A stretch of 64,000 nt of DNA from Dromiciops gliroides (Eukaryota > Chordata > Mammalia > Microbiotheria > Microbiotheriidae), in contig NC_057863.1 in the NCBI RefSeq assembly GCF_019393635.1, forward strand, positions 645,524,660 through 645,588,659. The letters run 5' to 3'. The position numbers and the translations under genes were made by a program. Positions 55,617 through 64,000 of this stretch are shown here, piece after piece; position 1 is the first letter of the stretch; each line of letters opens with the position of its first letter. The notes under the pieces are model-generated. The model was not told the DNA's origin. It ran no database searches and was given only the letters and a program-made list of their open reading frames with translations.

Positions 55617-58600
55617 TTCCCATACAATCTTGAGACAGATTTTTTTTTTTAAATGTACACAGGGAAGTTTGAAGATTTTCTTTTCTTTAGGGAAAACAAT
55701 AACTTAGGCCGTCTTGACTACATTGAATGGGAAACATCTTTGCCCAATATGAGGGGAGGGTGGGGGTGGCAATGGGGGCAGTGACCACACCTGGGACCTT
55801 TGGATGTGACTAAAAAGGGGGATGAAGACAAAAAGAAAAGAACGGTAAGAAGCACCAAAGGGGAAGCCCCTCAATCACCAAGATGCAGAATGCCATCTCC
55901 TCCCACCTTCAGCCTTTCTTTTCACGGAACAATTGATTCTAAAGGCAATCTTTTTTTCAGACATGATTTAAAGAGTATTCTGGAATTACATTTTGGGAAG
56001 TGCCCACCTCTAAAGTTTCTTCTGTTTAAAGAACGTAAGAGCAATGAAAAGCTTGCAAATGGCCCTAGAATGCCTATGGACACACTAAGTTTGGGCTAAA
56101 TGGCTTTCAAGGCTCCGTTGATCTCATGATCCTTCGTCCCCCCACAGAGCGAAATCATCTCCATCGTGGCCTCCATGAAAGCCGGGGGCTTGGGAACTCT
56201 GGAGGTGGGCGGCAAGCGCCTGGATGACAGAACCCAAAATCTGAGGGAAGGCAAAAGTGTACAAAACAGTTCATCAGAACCATGCCAACATGGGATAAGA
56301 GCAAATCGACCACTAAATCACCCAAGCCAAAATTCCACAGGGAGTGGAGGGTGTGGGTGTGTGTATGGGGGGTGGGGGGAGGGCCATCACGGGTCCCTCC
56401 CAAGTTACTGACAGTAGATGCCACACAGGCATGACTGGGGCAAGCCCTGTAGCCTCAATGGGCCTCAGTTTCCCTGTCTGTAAGAGAGAGTAGGACTGGA
56501 CAGCCTCTAAGGTACCTTCCAGCTCTAAATGTCTACGATTCTAGGTAGTGGAAAAAAGCGCTGAGTCAGACCTGTGTTCTAGCCCTGCATCTATCACCAG
56601 GAAGTTGCTGGACCATGGGAAAGTCCCTTCATGTCTTCAAGGCTTATTATTTCCTTATTTGTAAAATGGGGATCATTATGCTTGGCATGGTCTGTGCTGG
56701 CCATTGGGAGGGTGGAGTGAAGAACTGAATTTAAAGTGCTTTGTAATCATAAAGCACTCAAGAAAGGTGGGTGTAGCAGGTACAAGGGGCCTGCAGACCC
56801 CAACAAGTCCACAGTAGTGGCTGGCTTTCCTGGCCAGATGGGACACTGTCTCCTCCCACTGCCACACAAGTGGTTGGCATCTTCCCTGGTGGCCGTGGCC
56901 ACTGCCTCGGGAGGGCGAGGGACACAAAAATACACTAGCAGACGTCTGTCTAGGGGGAATGCAGGCACTGGTCTGCCTTTGCACAGGTCTCCAAAGCTGC
57001 TGCCACACGCGGGGCAGAGGGTTTTTAGCTCTGAGAAGACTCAGTCCCACGTCCACTCAGATTGGTTTTGTTTACATTATTTCTGAAGGAGGCGGTGGCT
57101 GCTGCTGCCCAGACATGGAGTCAGAGGGAAGGGACCCTGCTTGAGATGCTACAAAGGCCACGAGACTCTAGGGGCAGGCTTCCTGGCCGTGCCTGCTCTG
57201 CTCCTACCTCCTCACTTCAGACAGAGGTTGGGAATGAATCTCCCCTCGAATCAGATCAAAGAATGTGGACAAGGGCAAGAGGGAGGGAGACTCTTTTCTT
57301 ACTTTATCTGCCAAGGCCATCTGTGGAAGGTCAGGTGGCAGACCTCAGGGGGACAGTACAAAGTGAGCTGAGTGGGGCAGGAGGGAAGGGAATGGAGAGA
57401 ACCATTATTCTGCCCTGACTCCAATAGAAACACAGGGTGGGGAGGGAAAGGCCGCTGGCCCCCAGTATCTCTTCGTCCTCATCTACCTTCTCCCTGAATG
57501 CTACCCCTTCTCAGAGCCCAGACAGAAGCTGGCCCATTGAAATGACCATAGGCCCAGGGAGCAGCGGATGAAGGCACAGAGATAACAGCTCCCGCCGACA
57601 CTGGGCAGGAGGATGAATCTAAGCAGAGCAATAGGGGCACACCACAGGGGCAAGGGGACCACAAGGTGAGTTTCTTCCCAGAAGACAAAACCAATATTGA
57701 CAGGAATGCATGTGCATGTCTGCTGTGTTCATTTTCTTAAGGAATAAGGCTACACAAAGAGGAAATGCCACAGCACCTTGTGCCAATAGGTGGGCTGTTA
57801 ATGCAGCTTGTTGATCAATGTTGATTTATGAAGAATCCAGCTTACCCAGGGGAGGAAGCCCCCTCTATCTGCCAAAGGGAGGAAGCCTTCTGGGGGAGTG
57901 ACTGGTTTCCAAGCTCCCCTCCAAGTCCCCACCCATGTGGGGACAGCCCAGCCTGCCTGCTCTCCTGGCTTTGTAAAGTGCAAAGAGGAATACAAAGATC
58001 GGGCAGCCGTCCCTTTCCCTGCCCTGCCCCTCGCCAGTACCAGACTGCCCAGTTCACATAGACGCTGCTGGGAAAGGAGGGATGCCAGAGGCCAGCTGGA
58101 GGGACTGTGAGACCAGATCCAAAGACAGAAGGGGTGGGGGCAGATGTATACACATAGCAGCCTAGCAGGGTTTGGGGGGAGGTTGTAACAGGCATCCATC
58201 CGTCTACTTTCCAGAAGGGGCTGGGGAGAGACTGGGTCAGGTACTTTTTAAACAGGGCTAGCATACTCAAGGCATGCACCCTGGAAGGCCACACAGGCTC
58301 AAGAAGAAGGGAGGTGTGCTACAGGGTATCCTGACCCCCTGGACTGGTTTGCTGGACCCAAGACCCTTCCCAGAGCAGACTTGAGGGCCTGGTCCCCTGG
58401 CTGGAAGCAGCCAGTCATTATTGTTGAGGATGGCGCAAGAAGCAGCAGCCCGATGGGGTAGTAGTGTGGTACCTTGGTGCAAACTGCCCGGGAAAGGGGT
58501 GGGGAGTAGAACCCCCTCCCCCTCCAGGAGTCGGGCTAAAAGCAGCCCATCTCTACTGTAGTGTTTGTGGTGTCCAAAGGAAGAGTCCTGGGACAGAAAG

Positions 58601-58768
58601 TCAGAGAAGCATCACTGCCTAAAGAGACCCTTCCATGCCTCCCTCCGGCCCGGGTGTTAGCCACCGGGGCACTGACCCAGCACCTGCCAAGAAAATCTTT
58701 CTGCTGAAAAACAAACTCAAACTGAACCCAAGTGTGCTCGGGGTCCCCTGCCTCCCACCAACATCCGC

Positions 58769-58793
58769 GCACACACACACACACACACTCACA

Positions 58794-58869
<76 letters not shown>
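58769..58869. repeat. (CA)n microsatellite in ARHGAP35 3' UTR
   Basis: About 100 bases of CA with TC and GCG interruptions; in the transcript it reads as a TG/UG run. Confidence 0.96.
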
Positions 58870-58871
<2 letters not shown>

Positions 58872-59738
58872 AAGCATGCACGACATTCCCAAGGGAAGCA
58901 CAAGTCCAGCTCAGGTCTGACAGGGCTTCTCAGCTCCTCCTGTTAAGTGCTTGATGCCGGGATCTCCTCAGTAAAGGACTGCAGTGCCATGGGGCTAAAG
59001 GAAGCAGCCCCAGTCTCCATGCTCCTAGGGAACTGCCCCTCACCCCTGGGCCTGTGTCTGCAAAGAAAAAGAGCCAGTGTCCACCTGTTTGCCTCCTGGG
59101 AGAGCTGGAGAGAGCCAAAAGTTGAGGTCTCTGTTTGTTTTTCCCCTGGTGTTTTTTAAAATTCTTTTCCAGTGTTCTTTGTTCCGAAGGCAATTTACTG
59201 CCAACAGACTAGGGAACCAGTGAAGTCAGAAAAATCCGCGTGGTCTTTTCTCTCTGCCCAGGCACAAAGATTTCCGCCTGTTGTCCAGACTGGCTGGGCT
59301 CGTCTTCAGAACCTGGGTATTCCAGCAAGACCACACTTACTTACGGTTGGGGTATGAACGTGGGGTTGGGGGAGAAAAAAAGGGTGAAAGAAGTGGTTCT
59401 CAGGGGGTCTCGGGCTTTGCCTGGGGACAAGCCCAGACTGTTCTGTACAAGTGGTCAGGCTGAGCACCCCAAGCCTGTAGACAGCTGATCCACACTGACC
59501 ACTGCTGGGGGTTCCCTCTGAGCCAAAGAAAGGGCGTCAGCATGGTGTCAAAGGTCAGCCCAGCCCCTGCACAGGTGTCTCGACTGGCTCCTCACCAGCA
59601 CGCTGCCATCCCAGCTGAGGTCAGCAAGATGGGGAGGGGGAGAAATCGCCCCATCCTCCCTGGGGGCTGGGCCTTGGTTCTGCTCAACTGCCCAGCTCTC
59701 CTCCAGCCCCGATTCCTTGTCCCCTGGCAGCCAGCTCT

Positions 59739-60152
<414 letters not shown>

Positions 60153-62789
60153 CTAACCCACTCTTTCCCCCTCCCAAAAGGATTCTCCCCCACCCCCAAC
60201 CTCATTGTCCCCTGTCGAGGCCAGCTTGATGAAGCAGAGACAGCCCTGGCCTCCACGGGGAGGGACTGCCGAGCCAGACTCCAGCCCGCCGCCGTGTCGC
60301 CGAGGGCCTCATCTCTCCAAAAAGGCCTCTTAGGCCCCTGCAGCCCGACACCCTCTGATGGACTATCCCTCAGTACCCTCCTCTGCCTCTTGCAGAGCAG
60401 TAAGAAGAGTGCTCCGCTGTCTCCAAGGCCGGACGCAGACCAGAACTCCAGTAGCACCGGGCTCTTGCCTTGCTTGGGAGAGGGGTGTGATGTCCTTTGA
60501 CACAGACTGGCCTGGGATGGCCAGGGGAGGTTCCAGGAGCTTGGAGTTGGCCCTAATGGAGCAGAGAGCCACTACACCACGTTCATCTTATAGAGGAACG
60601 AGCCTAGTGCAGGGCAGAGCCAGCATCCAGCCCGAGGACCTCCAGGGCTCTCCCTCTACCACTCGGCCCAGCCCTTTCTCATTGCTGCTGGAGGAACAAG
60701 GGTATGTTGGGAAGAACTAGAAGGGCGGGGCTCAACTCAAAGTTCTGGGGAAGCTTCTGAAGACAGTGGGGTTTCTTGGAGTCAGGAAACACGGGCTTGT
60801 CTTCTGATCCTGCTGGCCGATGGCTGCTCTGTGACTTGGCAGTCACTCTGAAGTGGGAGATAAAAGTGGGGGGCTCCTGTCACCTGACAGGTAGTGTGTG
60901 ACAGCTCTCTGAATTAGTGGAGAAGTGCTGTGTGAGGACAGCCTTGGGAAAAGGTGTTTGAAATGAAGGGCTAGAATCAGGGAGTGGACGAGCCTAGGCC
61001 AGGGAGTCTGGCAGCCCCTCGGTAGCAGTCTAACTTAAGGGGAAGCACCCCAGCCTTGCAGTCAGATGTACTGACTGTGCCCTCTTGGGCCTTGGTCTCA
61101 GTCCTAAAGAGGGGAGGCCAGGCTTCATGATCTTAGCTAAGGTCCCTCCTCATGGCTCTCCAGGTAAAAGCCTTAGGCTCCACAACCCACTTGATTATAG
61201 GATTCTCTGCAACGTGCTCTTTCACCCCCTTTTCCCAACTATGTGACTTTAAAACAGGAAAGCCGAAGGGAAGGAGGAGGGCAGTCGCGCATGCTGCTTG
61301 GGCCAGTTTTAGCAGCAGGAAGTAAAAGACTCTGGGAGCGGGGGAAGGGAGGGGAGCTGCCCCTATCCCTGTTCAGGACACAGGGAAGGTCCCAAGTGGA
61401 TTAGCTGCTCAGAAGCTCAGAGAGTCACTGGCCAAGTGGAGGGCTGGCACCCCAGGGGTGAAGAGTTTGTGCTGCATGCCCGTCTCTCTCTGGGCTGTCT
61501 GCAAGAGGGACAGTGCCCTGTTCTATCCAAAGAGGTGGGAACAGATGAGACACGGGCTGCAAAGATGGTGCCCTCAGGAATGGTGCAGAGTGGATACAGG
61601 GGACTGACAGAGAGGCTACCCAGAGGGATCCTACAGTCCCAGGAAGAGGCAGCAGATTCTGGTGGGATGGTCTTCCCCTCCCCTGCAGCCTGTGAAACTT
61701 CCTGACAGCTTCTGACAGGTCTTGCTTGGAAGGATTTCTTGCCTCAGAGGAATTGGGCATCATCTCTCCCTGCAGACAGCGAGGGATGGGATGGAGAGGC
61801 AGTGAAGGACAGGGAGGTCCTTTAAGCTTTAAGGCTTGGTTTCCTCATGTGTAAAGTGGGGAGAATGATGCCCCCTGCCTCGACCTCACATGATGCCACC
61901 ACCACCTGCTCCGCTGGCTCTGAAGCAAGGTCTTTCCAGCTCCAATCAGCCCTGAGCTCTGCTGTTGTGCCCAGGAGGGAGCTGAGGAATCCTAGAGTGC
62001 TAGGCAATACTTATCCTCCTCAGGGAAGCAGGTGTGGAGTCTGGACCAGCCTCTGCCCCGGGCGCACTGTATGAATGACCACGGGCTGGACACCTGGAAG
62101 CCCTGTCTTCTTGTCTGGAGCCAGGATGGTGAAATACAGGACTGATTTACGTGATCCCACAAGGAGCCTCTGAAGGCCCGTGCAGCTCTGCCTCCTCAGG
62201 AGACGTGAGCTGGGCCCAGAACCTCAGTGGTCATCCAGACCGCCAGCTCCAAGAGAGCTGCCACATAAGCTCCTAGCGAGGAGGACAGGGGATGGAGGAT
62301 CTCAAGTCCAGCAAGTATGAAGAAAAGGGGAGATTCAGAGGGAAGGTGCACTCAGTGCCCAATGTTTGCTTGTGGCCAAGGCCATGTAGCTGTTGGTGCC
62401 AGTCAGAGTGTGGACTGAGAGGAGTAAAGAGCAGCTTAAGAAAGACCTTTCCACTCTCTAGGTTATCTGAGAAATCGGCACTTAAATGTAAAAAATGGGG
62501 AGGGCTGAAGGAGAAGAGGGAAATTCTGATGGAGCAGGGCTGGATGACCACAAAGGCCACTGGCAACCCGGAGCTCTTCCTAAAGAGGAGGGAGCCGGGC
62601 CCCCTAAGGACGAGGCAGCAGCCCACTCTGCCAAGAGTGATGATGAGCCTCAACAGGGGCTGTGAATGGTGGTGGCCAAGGGGGCAGCTCTTTGACAATA
62701 ACAAGCGAGGGTGCCGGTCTCCTGCAGGAGTGTGGATCAAGGGGTGACAGAGAACATCTCAAAATGGTCAAACTGGATAGGTACTAAAA

Positions 62790-63160
62790 ATACCGGTAAT
62801 CCAATCTCAGACACTTACTAGCTAGGTGACCCTGGGCAAGTCACTTACCACTGCCTGCCTCACTTTCCTCAACTGTAAACTGAGGACAATAAGAGCACCT
62901 ATCTTAGGGACAGCTAGGTGGCGCAGTGGAGAGAGCACCGGCCCTGGAGTCAGGAGGACCTGAGTTCAAATCCGGCCTGAGACACTTAACACGTACTAGC
63001 TGTGTGACCCTGGGCAAGTCACTTAACCCCAATTGCCTCACAAAAAAAAAAAAAAAAAAGAGCACCTGCCTCCCTGGGCACTTGTGAGGATCAGATGACA
63101 TAATGTTTGTAAAGCCTTTAGCATGGTAGACAGCCTGCTACATGGGCGGCACATCGTAAA
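62790..63160 (+). mobile_element. MIR split by WSINE1
   Basis: 62790-62908 and 63061-63160 are collinear sense MIR pieces in an ARHGAP35 intron. Confidence 0.7.
62909..63060 (+). mobile_element. WSINE1-type SINE
   Basis: Full length, pure A tail, duplications AAGAGCACCT; one of the youngest-looking copies. Confidence 0.94.
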
Positions 63161-63329
63161 CTCCTGTTCCCTTTCCCCTCTGCCAGAATGAACCTAGAAA
63201 ACACTACAGAGAATGAGGAAATCCTGGACAACAGACTGGAGACCTTATGTGTTGTTTTTTCCAACCAGCTGCTGTTGGTTGAAGGCAAAGGCTTGAGAAA
63301 AGAAAGGCAGATTTAGGAATAGTAAAAAT

Positions 63330-63490
63330 AATGGTAAGAGCATCAACATGTGCAAACATCATCTCACTCGATTCACACAATAGCCCAGAGATGTGGGTGC
63401 TCGCCATCCCCTTTTTGCAAATGAGAAAACAGAAGCGGGATTTGAACTCGGGGCATCTGACTCCAGGTGCAGGGCCATCTGCGGCTCCAC
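63330..63490 (-). mobile_element. MIR-like fragment
   Basis: AATGAGAAAACAGAAGCGGG, then ATTTGAACTCGGGGCATCTG. Confidence 0.55.
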
Positions 63491-64000
63491 CAGCAAACAA
63501 GCCAGCGTCTCCAAACAGCACCTGTCCTTATGGACGATGACTCGAGATACAAAGCGGACCAGGAAGCGGGTCGTGGTGAGGAAGCACCTCACAAAGACCG
63601 TCAAGAACACATCAAACCTAACTAAACTGAAAAGCAAGAGGAAGGGTCAATCACAGCCCACACCCCGTTGGCCACAAGAGAGGAGCCACATGTAGCAGAA
63701 TCATAGAAGAAAGCCCAGAACCGTGGCCATCTAGACCCAAGATCAATGAGAGACCTAATGCAAAGAAGGCTGGTTCAGAGTCCTCAGCATTGTAGCTTTA
63801 GTGGCTCAAGGAGAAGCCCCTCAGTCCAGAGAGCTGAGGTAGCTGGGGAAGAGGCCCATGAGCACAGGTGAGGACGGCTCCATGGGTAGAGCCTGGCACG
63901 GGCCATGCATACTTCACAACTTCTGGACTTGCCCTAGTGGTCATCTGATCCTCCGAGAGGAAACAACAAGGGAGACCCAATTCTCTGGACGAGGCTGGAC

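Larger units (their letters stand above)
55050..59738 (-). other. ARHGAP35: ARHGAP35 3' UTR
   Basis: About 4.7 kb of non-repetitive sequence without a single SINE, in contrast to both flanks, running from the stop codon to a strong poly(A) signal. A CA/TG microsatellite (58769-58869) lies inside. The extent is inferred from the poly(A) signals and the lack of insertions. Confidence 0.7.

Noticed and set aside
57798-58294. Overlapping minus-strand frames of 133 and 150 codons
   Set aside because: They lie in the ARHGAP35 3' UTR and lack any recognisable domain or splice sites.

Overview
This is vertebrate nuclear DNA, almost certainly from a marsupial and probably an Australian one. The evidence is dense copies of a tRNA-derived CORE-SINE of the WSINE1 type (about 30, many with clean target-site duplications), several MAR1 SINEs, and L1, L2, CR1-like and RTE LINE fragments with marsupial-type ends. 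The gene order also fits: it matches human 19q13.32 read backwards, TMEM160 - NPAS1 - ARHGAP35. The species cannot be fixed from the sequence alone.

Layout. 1-10150 is intergenic (the next gene in human, ZC3H4, would lie off the left edge). It holds nested repeats: an L1 split by a solo LTR, a processed 7SL RNA copy with a long purine tail, several L2/L1 pieces, and a second L1 split by an LTR, a WSINE1 and a MAR1. 10150-14340 is TMEM160 (+), three coding exons behind a TATA-less CpG-rich promoter. Its 3' end faces that of NPAS1 about 0.8 kb away. 15100-34560 is NPAS1 (-), eleven coding exons giving a 621-residue bHLH-PAS protein, plus a probable upstream non-coding exon. Its largest intron (23726-31872) contains AT-rich, homeodomain-motif-rich blocks that look like enhancers. 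34600-55050 is intergenic and repeat-rich: RTE and L2 remnants, L1, many SINEs, a long trinucleotide array. 55050-60096 is the terminal exon of ARHGAP35 (-): the last 118 codons of p190RhoGAP-A and a 3' UTR of about 4.7 kb free of SINEs. 60097-64000 is ARHGAP35 intron.

The three genes do not form a pathway; they are conserved neighbours. NPAS1 is a neuronal transcriptional repressor, TMEM160 a small mitochondrial membrane protein, and ARHGAP35 a Rho GTPase-activating protein. I found no sign of a new gene system. The most useful leads are the intronic NPAS1 homeodomain blocks, the 7SL retrocopy, the TMEM160 promoter motifs, SINEs stacked at re-used target sites, and several degenerate minisatellites inside NPAS1.
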